From contig CAYYMT010000001.1 in assembly GCA_964472715.1 (NCBI GenBank), positions 1 to 64,000 of the forward strand: a stretch of 64,000 bases of DNA, read 5' to 3'. A program made the translations under genes and the position numbers. The notes under the pieces are model-generated. The model was not told the origin of the DNA and did no database searches. It saw only the letters and a list, made by a program, of their open reading frames with translations. Below, in pieces: positions 1-8,872 of the stretch (position 1 is the stretch's first letter; each line of letters opens with the position of its first letter). The DNA is from JAFGTP01 sp964472715 (GTDB lineage Bacteria > Fidelibacterota > UBA2242 > JAFGTP01).

Positions 1-563
1 AAGGTTTTGCCAGCCAGAACATTGGAGGTGGATGCGCAGCCGCCGATAAAAGAAGCCCGCGTGCCGGCCACTGCCCCGTTTACTCCCTGGGCACGGCGCA
101 ATCCAAATTCCAGAATGGCTCTATCACCGGCGCTATTCGTGATGCGTGAGGCCTTGGTAGCGATCAGACTTTGAAAATTGATTGTATTTAATAACATACT
201 TTCGATCAATTGGGCTTCGATCACAGGTCCTGATACACGGATTACCGGTTCATTGGGGAAAATTATTTCACCCTCTTTTACCGAGATTATATCGCAATTA
301 AACCTGAAAGTCTTCAAATACTCTAAAAATTCCGGTTTAAACATTTTGGTTGATCTGAGGTAATCGATAGATTCCTCCCGGAATTGCAAATTTTCCAGCA
401 TATCCAATAAAGGATCCAGCCCGGCAAAGACCGTATAACCGCTTTCAAAAGGATTCTTACGAATGAAGTAATCAAAGACGGCTCTTTTATCAGGGTCATT
501 ATAATAATAGCCCTGCATCATTGTGAGTTCATATAAATCTGTTAATAATTCAAGATTGTTCAT
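1..563 (-). CDS. pncB: Nicotinate phosphoribosyltransferase, N-terminal part
   Basis: The gene runs off the left edge, so only about the first 187 residues are present. It would join nicotinate to PRPP to give nicotinate mononucleotide in NAD salvage, in the cytoplasm. Translating the minus strand from the ATG at 563 gives MNNLELLTDLYELTMMQGYY, the typical N-terminus of the family. It is followed by an EGEIIFPNEPVIRV segment and, near the edge, a GLRRAQG motif and a FIGGCASTSN stretch, all familiar in this family. The start overlaps the end of the upstream nicotinamidase by 14 nt, so the two are probably translationally coupled. Since nicotinamidase makes nicotinate, the pair forms a two-step salvage route. 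Confidence 0.85.
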   Translation of the reverse strand, partial: MNNLELLTDLYELTMMQGYYYNDPDKRAVFDYFIRKNPFESGYTVFAGLDPLLDMLENLQFREESIDYLRSTKMFKPEFLEYLKTFRFNCDIISVKEGEIIFPNEPVIRVSGPVIEAQLIESMLLNTINFQSLIATKASRITNSAGDRAILEFGLRRAQGVNGAVAGTRASFIGGCASTSNVLAGKT

Positions 564-1203
564 TCAGTAAACCCCGTAAATCTTTTGTTCTGATTATATG
601 TACACCTTTCGCCTGCATATCTTTGACAGTCTTTTTGACATTCCCCTCCGGCACGTCGACACCAGCTGTCGCATCAATAATGACGTAGGTTTCAAAACCG
701 AATTTCATTGCGTCCAAAGCGGAATAATATACACAAATATCAGTGGCAATGCCACAAAGATACACCTCCCGGATTTCATGATCACTGAGATAACCCACTA
801 ACCCGGTTGGCGTTGCCTGATCATTCTCCAAAAAAGTGGAATAGGAATCCAACCTGGGATTGGTGCCTTTGCGGATGATGAGATGAGCCGGGTTAATATT
901 CAGATCATCATGAAACTCAGCGCCTTCACTGCCGGCAACGCAATGGTCAGGCCAGAGATTATCAACGCCGATTTCAGTTTTAATACTGTCATAAGGCTCG
1001 TGGTCATCATAATTTGAAGCAAAACTCTTGTGATGCTTTGGATGCCAGTCCTGGGTGATAATAATTTTGTCAAAATCATGATCTTCGACAATCTTGTTAA
1101 TAATTGGTACAATTTTGTTGCCATCCCGGGTTGCCAGTGAACCACCGGGACAGAAATCTTTTTGAACATCGGTGATGATCAATGCTTTTTTTATCATCTG
1201 CAT
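550..1203 (-). CDS. pncA: Nicotinamidase (PncA, isochorismatase-like fold)
   Basis: Hydrolyses nicotinamide to nicotinate and ammonia. The 217-residue protein has the full set of PncA residues: catalytic Asp12 (in TDVQKDF), Lys112 (RKGT) and Cys157 (GIATDICV), with metal ligands Asp52, His54 and probably His58 in DWHPKHH. The length matches stand-alone bacterial PncA. A second in-frame Met at residue 3 could also be the start. It lies directly upstream of pncB, with a 14-nt overlap, and nothing suggests separate regulation. The family assignment is firm; a general isochorismatase hydrolase is the only realistic alternative, and the metal-binding DWH motif argues against it. Confidence 0.92.
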   Translation of the reverse strand: MQMIKKALIITDVQKDFCPGGSLATRDGNKIVPIINKIVEDHDFDKIIITQDWHPKHHKSFASNYDDHEPYDSIKTEIGVDNLWPDHCVAGSEGAEFHDDLNINPAHLIIRKGTNPRLDSYSTFLENDQATPTGLVGYLSDHEIREVYLCGIATDICVYYSALDAMKFGFETYVIIDATAGVDVPEGNVKKTVKDMQAKGVHIIRTKDLRGLLNEQS

Positions 1204-1361
1204 TCCTCATATTTATTTAATTCATAGTAAATGTATAAAGATGATGGCAAAAAATAAAATCTGTAAGTATAATATTTTATAATTTGGTATATTTTTTGTT
1301 TTTCCCAACCGATACACTATGTTTTAACAATATTTTTAAACTGAGATAGTGGAGACAAATA

Positions 1362-2102
1362 TTGAAAAAAGTTAAATTAATCCCCATAATACCGATCCTT
1401 CTGGCCCTGGCCTGCTCGTCACAATATTCAGACAATCAAAATTTTGAATTCGTTAAATGCCAGTACAAAGATATTTTTCAACTCAAAAATCAAAAAAATA
1501 ATGTTGATATCAACCTGAATTTCTACCAGCTAAGCGATAATAGCAGAATAGCCGAAAAAATTAATAAAAACATTAGATCCGCAGTGTTTTCTAAGATGGG
1601 CCCGCTGGAAGATACGGATTCCCTTAATTATCAGACCTATTACGACAGGATTGTCGATGAATACAAAAAATTGAGCGAAACTTTTCCAAATTCCGCAACC
1701 CTTGGATTTCAACAGAAAACCACCAGTGAAATTACTTACAATGCCAATGATATTCTTACAGTCTATCTGGAATCTTCTACTTATACCGGCGGCGCCCACG
1801 GCATGGAATACCGGGAATTTTTAAATTTTGACATCAATAGCGGCAACCAAATCGATATTTTATCAAAAGTGAGTAATAAGAATAAATTTGTGGAAGTGGC
1901 GGAAAAAAAGTTGCGGGAAAACTTGAATATGGATGACGACGATTCCTGGCCTGAGCATACGTTCCTGAAGCAGTTTAAATTACCCAAAAACATCGGCATG
2001 ACATCAAAAGGCTATCAACTGATATATAATCCTTATGAAATACTGCCTTACTCTGAAGGAGCAACCAAACTGTTTATTGATTTTGAAGAAATAAAAAATT
2101 GA
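1362..2102 (+). CDS. Exported lipoprotein with DUF3298/DUF4163-like domain
   Basis: A 246-residue protein with a lipoprotein signal: a basic N-terminus, a hydrophobic core and a Cys at residue 18 preceded by LALA. The C-terminal half contains YTGGAHG followed by a segment where the protein describes a 'dilation' of the loop, the pattern typical of the DUF3298 domain of RsiV/PdaC-like proteins. It starts with TTG, supported by GGAG at 1351-1354, seven bases upstream. The function is unknown. In relatives this fold binds or modifies cell-wall components (RsiV binds lysozyme). It stands 84 nt before an M16 peptidase lipoprotein on the same strand, so joint transcription is possible. The domain call rests on motif resemblance only. 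Confidence 0.7.
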   Translation: MKKVKLIPIIPILLALACSSQYSDNQNFEFVKCQYKDIFQLKNQKNNVDINLNFYQLSDNSRIAEKINKNIRSAVFSKMGPLEDTDSLNYQTYYDRIVDEYKKLSETFPNSATLGFQQKTTSEITYNANDILTVYLESSTYTGGAHGMEYREFLNFDINSGNQIDILSKVSNKNKFVEVAEKKLRENLNMDDDDSWPEHTFLKQFKLPKNIGMTSKGYQLIYNPYEILPYSEGATKLFIDFEEIKN

Positions 2103-2186
2103 TACCGGCTCGTCTTACAAAAATTCGAAATAGTTAAAATTAATTTTTATATTGGGAAAGGCGTTAAAAACAAAATGAGGAAAATC

Positions 2187-5015
2187 ATGAAAAATTTCAG
2201 ATTAATTGTGACAATTGTAATCATTTCTTTAATTGTTACCGCTTGTGTCGGTACAAAAACAGGTCAGCCGGTTACCGATGCCGAGCAAACTCACGAAAAA
2301 CTACCGGTGGACCCCAGGGTAAAAATCGGTAAACTGGACAATGGGTTAACCTATTACATTCGCAACAATGAGAAGCCGGAAAACCGACTTCATTTAAACC
2401 TGGTGGTCAATGCCGGGGCTGTTGACGAAGATGAAAACCAGCGCGGACTGGCTCATCTATGTGAGCATATGGCTTTTAATGGAACAAAGCATTTTCAAAA
2501 GCAGGAATTGATCGATTACCTGGAATCCATCGGTATGCGGTTTGGCGCTGATTTGAACGCCTACACATCTTTTGATGAAACCGTGTATATGCTGCAACTT
2601 CCCACGGAAAATGACACGATTCTGGAAAAAGGCTTCCAGGTGCTGGATGACTGGGCCTCAAATGTCAGCTATGACCACGAAGAAATCGACAAAGAACGCG
2701 GTGTTGTCCATGAGGAATGGCGATTGGGCCGCGGCGCCGGACAGCGGGTACGGGATGAATTTCTGCCCGTTCTTTTCCAGGGCTCCAAGTATGCCAACCG
2801 CTTACCCATTGGCTTAATGGATGTTGTGGACAATTGCTCCTATGAAACATTAAAGCGGTTTTATAAAGAGTGGTACCGGCCTGATTTAATGGCGGTTGTC
2901 GCTGTCGGTGATCTGGATGTGAAAAAAACAGAAGCGCTGATCAAAAAATATTTTCAGGATAATAAAAACCCTGAAGATCCACGGCCCAAAGAAACCTTTC
3001 CCCTGCCTGACCATGAAGATACAAAATATGTTATTGCCACTGATGAAGAACTCTCCCGCACCACAATTTATACTTATATCAAACATGATACGCAAGATCA
3101 GTCTACGCTGGACTGGTATCGAAATTATATGATCACAACCCTGTTTACCCAAATGCTGAATGCCCGCTACCAGGAATTAATCCAGGAGGCCGATCCGCCC
3201 TTTATCGCGGCTTTTACGGGACAATCCAATATTGTGCGCACCAAGGACTTTTTCAGTTTTGCCGCCATTGTCAATGATGACGGCATCAAACGCGGGCTGA
3301 AAACCCTTCAGACTGAAATCAAGCGGGTGGAAGAACACGGCTTTTTGCAGAATGAACTGGAACGGACAAAAAAGCAAATCTTGAGAAGTTTTGAATCGGC
3401 TTACAATGAACGGGAAAAGACCGATTCCGACTACTATGTTCGCGAATACACCCGGAATTTTCTTACCGAAGAACCTATCCCGGGCATTGAATGGTCATGG
3501 GAACATGTCCAAAAAATCCTGCCGGAAATCACTGTTGAAGAGGTCAATCAACGGGCAAAAAAATTGGTGACCGATGACAATCGTGTGGTAATTGTCACCG
3601 GCCCGGAAAAAGAAGGACTGGAGTATCCATCCAAAGAAGAACTAGCTGCAATTACTGAGGAAGTGAAATCAATGGATGTCGCTCCCTATGAAGAAGATTT
3701 AGCTGACACTCCCCTGTTGAGTGATATACCAAATCCGGGAGAAGTTGTTGCCGTAAAGAAACATGAAGCTGTGGATATTACCGAATTGGAACTCTCCAAC
3801 GGCATTAAAGTCTATTACAAAGTAACTGATTTCAAGGATGATGAAATTGCCATGAGCTCTTTCAGTCCCGGCGGTCATTCTCTGGCAACCGATGATGAAT
3901 TCATCTCTGCCAGGTATGCCGCCAAGATCATTGATATGAGTGGAGTAGGTGAATTTGATAATATACAGTTGAAGAAAAAACTGGCCGGAAAACGGGTCAG
4001 TTCGCGTCCATTCATCGGTGAATTAAGAGAAGGAATTACCGGCACCAGTGCAAAGGAAGACCTGGAAACCATGTTCAAACTGACGCACCTTTATTTTATG
4101 CAGCCCCGTAAAGATGAAGCCACTTTTCAATCCATGCTTTCCCGTCAGATCGCGATGTTGAAAAACAGGCAGGCAGATCCGCAATCCGCCCTGCAGGATA
4201 CTCTGACTAAAGTCCTGACCCAAAATCATTATCGCTCCCAACCGATGACTCCGGAAAGACTGGAAGCGGAACTAAAATTAAATGAGGCTTATCAGTTCTA
4301 CAAAGACCGGTTTGCAGATGCTGATGATTTTACTTTTTTCTTTGTCGGTAATATTGATCCGCAGCAATTGACAGACTATTGTAAACTCTATCTGGGCAGT
4401 TTACCGTCACTTCCCAGGGAAGATAAATGGCGTGATATTGGCGAAGACTATCCCTCCGGCCGAATTGAAAAAACAATCCACGCCGGAGTGGACGAAAAAA
4501 GCACGGTGGTACTGGTTTACAATGGTGAAGAAGAGTGGTCCATGGCCAATGCAAAGAAGATCTCGGCCACCAAAGATATTCTCAATATAATGCTGCGTGA
4601 GAAGATACGGGAAGAAGAAAGCGGTACTTACGGCGTTCGCTGTATGGCCTCTTTGGACCGCTATCCGGATAATGAATACCAGTTTTTTATTTACTTCGGT
4701 TGTGATCCACAGCGCGCCGAAGCACTGACCGGCTACATTATCGATGAAATTGAAACTCTGAAAACCGAAGGCCCCAGCCAGGAAAATCTTGAGAAGGTAA
4801 AAGCCACCAGTATGCGAAGCTATGAAAAAAGACTGGAAAATAATCGGTATTGGCTAGGTCGCATGAACACCTATATCTATCACGGTCTTGATGTGGCGGA
4901 TATTCCCCGTGAGCAGGATTTAGTGGATCAACTGACTAAAGAGGATATTCAGCAAGCCGCCCGACAGTATTTTGGAAAAAACAGGGTGAAGATCATTCAA
5001 TTGCCTGAAAAATAA
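2187..5015 (+). CDS. M16 family zinc metalloprotease, lipoprotein (PqqL/insulinase-like)
   Basis: A periplasmic or membrane-anchored peptidase of about 942 residues with two tandem M16 halves. The N-terminal half has the inverted zinc motif HLCEH (94-98 when counted from the upstream ATG at 2175), and Glu174, 76 residues on, fits the third zinc ligand. The surrounding NAYTSFDETVYML segment is characteristic. The C-terminal half lacks the zinc motif, as is normal for the non-catalytic half. An N-terminal hydrophobic segment ends in VTAC, a lipobox. I prefer the ATG at 2187 because GAGG at 2177-2180 sits six bases before it; the ATG at 2175 has no such site. A strong terminator follows the gene. 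Confidence 0.9.
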   Translation: MKNFRLIVTIVIISLIVTACVGTKTGQPVTDAEQTHEKLPVDPRVKIGKLDNGLTYYIRNNEKPENRLHLNLVVNAGAVDEDENQRGLAHLCEHMAFNGTKHFQKQELIDYLESIGMRFGADLNAYTSFDETVYMLQLPTENDTILEKGFQVLDDWASNVSYDHEEIDKERGVVHEEWRLGRGAGQRVRDEFLPVLFQGSKYANRLPIGLMDVVDNCSYETLKRFYKEWYRPDLMAVVAVGDLDVKKTEALIKKYFQDNKNPEDPRPKETFPLPDHEDTKYVIATDEELSRTTIYTYIKHDTQDQSTLDWYRNYMITTLFTQMLNARYQELIQEADPPFIAAFTGQSNIVRTKDFFSFAAIVNDDGIKRGLKTLQTEIKRVEEHGFLQNELERTKKQILRSFESAYNEREKTDSDYYVREYTRNFLTEEPIPGIEWSWEHVQKILPEITVEEVNQRAKKLVTDDNRVVIVTGPEKEGLEYPSKEELAAITEEVKSMDVAPYEEDLADTPLLSDIPNPGEVVAVKKHEAVDITELELSNGIKVYYKVTDFKDDEIAMSSFSPGGHSLATDDEFISARYAAKIIDMSGVGEFDNIQLKKKLAGKRVSSRPFIGELREGITGTSAKEDLETMFKLTHLYFMQPRKDEATFQSMLSRQIAMLKNRQADPQSALQDTLTKVLTQNHYRSQPMTPERLEAELKLNEAYQFYKDRFADADDFTFFFVGNIDPQQLTDYCKLYLGSLPSLPREDKWRDIGEDYPSGRIEKTIHAGVDEKSTVVLVYNGEEEWSMANAKKISATKDILNIMLREKIREEESGTYGVRCMASLDRYPDNEYQFFIYFGCDPQRAEALTGYIIDEIETLKTEGPSQENLEKVKATSMRSYEKRLENNRYWLGRMNTYIYHGLDVADIPREQDLVDQLTKEDIQQAARQYFGKNRVKIIQLPEK

Positions 5016-5038
5016 ACCATTTAAATATATTACAGGTG

Positions 5039-5084
5039 CAAGGGGTTGTTTACAAAAAAAGGGTAGCAACCCCTTGTTTTTTTC
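5039..5084 (+). terminator. Rho-independent terminator after the M16 peptidase gene
   Basis: A perfect ten-base stem, CAAGGGGTTG (5039-5048) with CAACCCCTTG (5067-5076), is followed by a run of seven Ts. It ends the peptidase transcript. Confidence 0.9.
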
Positions 5085-5187
5085 CTTTCTATAACAATTC
5101 ATTTCAGATCAACATTTCTTTACATTAAATTCATTTGAACTTCATGAAAAGAAAAGATAGATTAACCCGTCAAATTATGAGAGAATT

Positions 5188-5778
5188 ATGCTGGAATTTT
5201 TAAACACAATTGACACAAAATTATTTTTATTTTTAAACGGATTAAATACTTCCTTTCTGGACCCTATTATGTGGTTCATTACCAAAAAGGAAAGTTGGTA
5301 CCCGATGTACCTGATCATTATCGGGTTTATTATCTACCGGTATAAAAAGCGCAGCCTGATCATTATACCCGCGATTATAATTCTGATTGCCCTGGCGGAT
5401 CAGATCTCAGTCAAATTGTTCAAAGAAGTTTTTGAGCGTCTCCGCCCCAGCCGGGTTGAAGAATTGAAAGATGTTATACATTTGCTGCATGGCAAGCGTG
5501 GCGGCAAGTATGGGTTTGTTTCATCCCACGCGGCGAACTCTTTCGCGGCGGCAACCTTTCTGGCCTTATTATTCAAGCGCAAAATATTCACCTGCAGCAT
5601 AATCGCCTGGGCGACAATTGTTTCTTACAGCCGAATTTACGCCGGTGTTCATTATCCCGGTGATGTGATTTGCGGCGCCTTATTGGGAATTGTGATCGGT
5701 ATTTTTGTCACAAAACTGCGTGAATATGCGGATAGCAACCTAATAAATGTGAAAAAGGAAGTTGATGTCGCTGAGTAA
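5188..5778 (+). CDS. PAP2 family membrane phosphatase
   Basis: A 196-residue integral membrane protein with about five hydrophobic segments and the three PAP2 motifs: K79...RP86-87 (KEVFERLRP), SSHA at 112-115 with catalytic His114 (Ser in place of the usual Pro at the start of PSGH), and SRIYAGVHYPGD with Arg149 and His155. Enzymes of this family remove phosphate from lipid pyrophosphates or phosphates, for example undecaprenyl pyrophosphate or lipid A, on the outer face of the inner membrane. The two genes behind it, overlapping in sequence, are sulfotransferase-like, so a role in surface glycan or carrier recycling is reasonable. The substrate cannot be told from sequence. Confidence 0.88.
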   Translation: MLEFLNTIDTKLFLFLNGLNTSFLDPIMWFITKKESWYPMYLIIIGFIIYRYKKRSLIIIPAIIILIALADQISVKLFKEVFERLRPSRVEELKDVIHLLHGKRGGKYGFVSSHAANSFAAATFLALLFKRKIFTCSIIAWATIVSYSRIYAGVHYPGDVICGALLGIVIGIFVTKLREYADSNLINVKKEVDVAE

Positions 5779-6694
5779 AGAACTAAAGAAAATAAAATGT
5801 AAAGTTCGCATACTGATCAACCGCCCCAAAGAGAAAAAAGAATCTCGTTCCATCGACATTTCTACGGTAAAAACACTTTGTATGGTTCTCGGCCCTTATC
5901 GCAATCTCACAACCTTAACCGGCTCAATCATGTCTCTGCATCCCAATTGCCAGGTACTTAATCATGGATTGGATCGCATCAAAGATGATAAAACCCTTAA
6001 TTTTCTTACCCATTACTCCGAGGACACCCTTAAGAATTTCATCAAATACGCCATTTATATTTCCGGTGGCGGTAAACGGGGGAATTATGGCGGCTCAATT
6101 ATCCTTTCCCATGCTTACGCTGAAAACAGCAAAATGGGCCAAAGTTATCGCGAATTATATGGGGACCAAATGGTGAAGGAAAATATAGAATGTCTCTTTT
6201 GGAAAGAATCCCTCTATACCACCAACATATTGCAACAATATCCAAATAAATTTCAGCTGCTTTTAAATGAAAATCCCGATATAAAATTCCTGTTGCCGAT
6301 CCGTAATACTTTGGATTGCGCAAAATCCAATATCAAAACCGGTATGGCAACCATTTACCCTGAAATAATAGATAGGACCAATAACAAAAAAGTTATTTTT
6401 AGAATTTTGCAGGATTATCTTTGGCTTTTCAAACTGAAAACCCAATATCCGGACCGGTTTTTCTATTTTTTTCAGCATGAAATAGATCGTGATAAATTAT
6501 TAAAACTGGCAGAATTCCTGAATATTTCAGCTGATGAGAAATGGCTGGCACACAGCCTGAGAAACTATTCAGTTCGCAAAAAATATGATCATTCAAAAGA
6601 GTTAAAATACTATTATAACAAAACCGTCGAAGAAATGTTTTCAGAGTTTCCGGCTCAACAACAGGAATTATTAAAATTTACAGGAGCAGAGTAA
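5765..6694 (+). CDS. Sulfotransferase-like protein
   Basis: A protein of about 309 residues. Near residue 40 the pattern VLGPYRNLTTLTGSI sits where a sulfotransferase 5'-phosphosulfate loop would be. A later 'FLLPIRNTLDCAKS' segment resembles the 3'-phosphate-binding RxPxDxxxS element. Both are degenerate, so the family call is tentative. The track-level start is a TTG at 5762; the ATG at 5765 with AAGGA about six bases upstream is preferred. It overlaps the PAP2 gene by 14 nt and shares its stop (TAATG) with the next, clear sulfotransferase, so the three probably form one operon. It may modify a glycan or be an inactive relative. Confidence 0.6.
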   Translation: MSLSKELKKIKCKVRILINRPKEKKESRSIDISTVKTLCMVLGPYRNLTTLTGSIMSLHPNCQVLNHGLDRIKDDKTLNFLTHYSEDTLKNFIKYAIYISGGGKRGNYGGSIILSHAYAENSKMGQSYRELYGDQMVKENIECLFWKESLYTTNILQQYPNKFQLLLNENPDIKFLLPIRNTLDCAKSNIKTGMATIYPEIIDRTNNKKVIFRILQDYLWLFKLKTQYPDRFFYFFQHEIDRDKLLKLAEFLNISADEKWLAHSLRNYSVRKKYDHSKELKYYYNKTVEEMFSEFPAQQQELLKFTGAE

Positions 6695-7485
6695 TGGAAC
6701 CAAGTTTCAGGCAAAAACTCAAAGCCTGGTCTTTTATTCCTAAATTTCTTTACGATGGCCTTTATTTTTCCTTACAGAAGCGTGGCTGGATCAAAAACCG
6801 GTTTGAAGATTGTTGCATTGTCTCCTACCCCAAGTCAGGACGTACGTGGATGCACGTTATGCTTGATTTCCTGCACTTAAATATCAAATATAAGCATGAT
6901 TCCGCCGACGTTCTCTATACCCCGGAAAAGCCCTTTGATTTGACAATTGAGCCGTCGGTTTACAATAAGATGAAAGTAATCTTCCTGGTCAGAGACCCGC
7001 GGGACGTTATTGTGTCCAGTTATTTTCAGGCCATGAAACGGCAGGAGCGGGAATTTAAATTCAGCCTGTCACAATTCATCCGTGATGAAAAAATGGGTAT
7101 TAAAAAACTAATAGATTTCCAGAATAATTGGTTGAACAACAGTGATATACCAGAATCCTTTCAGGTAGTTCGCTATGAAAACCTTAAAAATGATACTGCC
7201 GACACTCTCCATGATATCCTTAAATTTTTTGGTGTCAAAAGAATCAGCCAAAGAAAAATCGAGCGCGCTGTCCGGACCTTTGAGTTTCAGAACATGCAAC
7301 TCCTGGAAAAGATGCACATCCTCAAAATGCGTCACGGCAAAATATTAAAACCCAAAAACAAATCAGATAAAAATTCCTTTAAAACCCGCAAAGGCAAAGT
7401 CAAAGGCTACCTGGATAATCTTACTCCTGAAGACATCAAGTACTGCGATGAAATGGTTAAAAAATATTCCGGGTTGTACAATTGA
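6694..7485 (+). CDS. PAPS-dependent sulfotransferase (Sulfotransfer_1 type)
   Basis: Transfers sulfate from PAPS to a hydroxyl or amino group. The 263-residue protein has a textbook 5'-phosphosulfate loop, YPKSGRTW (45-52), and a 3'-phosphate motif RDPRDVIVSSY (100-110). There is no signal peptide or membrane segment, so it acts in the cytoplasm. Its start codon overlaps the previous stop by one base (TAATG). Together with the upstream sulfotransferase-like and PAP2 proteins it suggests sulfation of a surface polysaccharide or lipid-linked sugar. The acceptor is unknown. Confidence 0.88.
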   Translation: MEPSFRQKLKAWSFIPKFLYDGLYFSLQKRGWIKNRFEDCCIVSYPKSGRTWMHVMLDFLHLNIKYKHDSADVLYTPEKPFDLTIEPSVYNKMKVIFLVRDPRDVIVSSYFQAMKRQEREFKFSLSQFIRDEKMGIKKLIDFQNNWLNNSDIPESFQVVRYENLKNDTADTLHDILKFFGVKRISQRKIERAVRTFEFQNMQLLEKMHILKMRHGKILKPKNKSDKNSFKTRKGKVKGYLDNLTPEDIKYCDEMVKKYSGLYN

Positions 7486-7498
7486 TTTTCAAAACTTT

Positions 7499-7620
7499 GA
7501 GTTAAGTTTATGTTAAAACTTAAAAGGTTAGATTTTAGAAATATTGATTAATTTGACTTCAGGCGGTTCCAGAGGATTAAGTGCCAACCATTGCGAAGGT
7601 TTTCAACCATTCGCAAGGTT
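7499..7620. repeat. Diverged intergenic repeat, copy 1
   Basis: This stretch shares an ordered set of words with 10434-10545. GAGTTAAGTT comes first; after about 45 AT-rich bases comes TTGACTT[C/A]AGGCGGTTC, then AAGGTT-rich hairpin-like sequence. Here the end holds two tandem near-copies of AACCATT-CGAAGGTT (about 7587-7620). The two copies face the same way and flank the PAP2-GtrA-GT39 block. The last codons of the PAP2 gene lie inside this copy. Seen by eye; not an exact repeat. Confidence 0.5.
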
Positions 7621-8442
7621 TTGGATAAGAGAAACAACCGGCTTGATACGGTCCTTTATAAAGTAAACAAAACCCAGGTAGCAAATAATGAAAGTACCCA
7701 AGAACTTCTGTACCATTACTGTTGCCGGGTAACCGGTTTCATATTGAAAGACCAGAACTAAAGCAGCTACAAAAAACAGTGTAGACAGGAGATATTTTAC
7801 CAGTTTACTATGTCCCCAACGAGAGCGTTTTGAGAGGTAAATTCCAATACCGGCTGAAAACCAACCCAATATGGCGCCGCCAAAAACATCTGCCGGCCAG
7901 TGAACACCGATCATAACCCTGGAAAATCCGATCATAATTGCAATAATCAACACAAAAATTCGAATCTTAATCGAGCGATAATAAAAAGAAATAACACCAC
8001 AGAGGGCAAATATTGTCGTTGTATGTCCCGATGGAAAAGAGCGCTTCATGTAGGCCTTTCCTGCAAGATAAAAGGTTTCCGGTTCAAGCAGTGCCGGCGG
8101 TCGTTTGAAATCAAAATAATCTTTCAGAAAATTAAGCAGTATTAAATAGATAGCTGTTGCCATAATAAAGGACCAACCAATTTCCGGTTTGTGTTTTATC
8201 CAAAAAGTAATCAGCAGCGCTGAAATCATCCCGTCCCCCATTATGGTGAAAATCTGCCATAATTGAGTGCCGGTGAATCCGCTTACCTGGTTGATTCTGT
8301 GAAACAAGGCAATATTCATATCCAGCAACCAGATTGTTAATAATGTCAGCAATGCAAAAAGAATCGGCAGATAAAGCCATAGTAAATTTTTTCGGGTGTC
8401 CAGATCAGGAACGGCCATTAGAGTATTGTCATTTTGTTGCAT
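7603..8442 (-). CDS. PAP2 family membrane phosphatase, polytopic
   Basis: A 279-residue membrane protein with about seven to eight hydrophobic segments. PAP2 motifs are complete: K107...RP114-115 (KDYFDFKRP), PSGH (137-140) with catalytic His140, and SRVMIGVHWPAD with Arg175 and His181. It probably dephosphorylates a polyprenyl or lipid phosphate on the periplasmic side. It is the last of three overlapping minus-strand genes (GT39-like, GtrA, PAP2), a set that fits flipping, use and recycling of polyprenyl-phosphate sugars. Beyond the PAP2 core it carries extra C-terminal membrane helices. It shares only the motifs with the PAP2 protein at 5188-5778 and is not a close duplicate. Confidence 0.88.
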   Translation of the reverse strand: MQQNDNTLMAVPDLDTRKNLLWLYLPILFALLTLLTIWLLDMNIALFHRINQVSGFTGTQLWQIFTIMGDGMISALLITFWIKHKPEIGWSFIMATAIYLILLNFLKDYFDFKRPPALLEPETFYLAGKAYMKRSFPSGHTTTIFALCGVISFYYRSIKIRIFVLIIAIMIGFSRVMIGVHWPADVFGGAILGWFSAGIGIYLSKRSRWGHSKLVKYLLSTLFFVAALVLVFQYETGYPATVMVQKFLGTFIICYLGFVYFIKDRIKPVVSLIQNLANG

Positions 8443-8872
8443 CGGAAGTAATCTCCTGAATTTTAAAAGTCCAGTTATGATTAATGATAAAATTGATTAC
8501 CATACCAATCCCGATACCAATCAGATTGGCGATGAAATAATGCATATTTAATGAGGTGAGTAATAATAGAGTCCCATAATTAACACCGCCGGAAAAAAGC
8601 GTTACCAGGTGGTATTTTAAAAATCGTAGAAATAATCCATCGGATAAACCTTTTTTCCAGGTCCAGAAATTGTTAAGCAGAAAATTTGAGATGATTGATA
8701 ATTCAATAGCGATTATCCCGGCATATTTAATATTAACGTCGAAAAGTTGATGAAGCAGAATCAATGTTCCCTGGTTTATCAAAATCCCTGAAAGGCCGAC
8801 CATGGAAAATTTCCCCAATACAAATCGCAAAGCAATGATTTTACTGATCAGATTTTTCATGATTAATGCCAT
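8429..8872 (-). CDS. GtrA-like flippase or accessory membrane protein
   Basis: A 147-residue protein with four membrane helices and the GtrA signature: the GLSGILINQGTLILLHQ region, an ELSIISNFLLNNFWTW motif in the second helix and MVINFIINHNWTFK near the end. GtrA proteins are thought to move polyprenyl-linked sugars across the inner membrane, or to support the enzymes that use them. It overlaps the upstream GT39-like gene by 32 nt and the downstream PAP2 gene by 14 nt. The likely start is the ATG at 8872, although neither it nor the ATG at 8860 has a clear ribosome-binding site. Confidence 0.88.
   Translation of the reverse strand: MALIMKNLISKIIALRFVLGKFSMVGLSGILINQGTLILLHQLFDVNIKYAGIIAIELSIISNFLLNNFWTWKKGLSDGLFLRFLKYHLVTLFSGGVNYGTLLLLTSLNMHYFIANLIGIGIGMVINFIINHNWTFKIQEITSDATK

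Noticed and set aside
178..363. A 61-codon plus-strand frame near the left edge
   Set aside because: It is antisense to the clear pncB reading frame.
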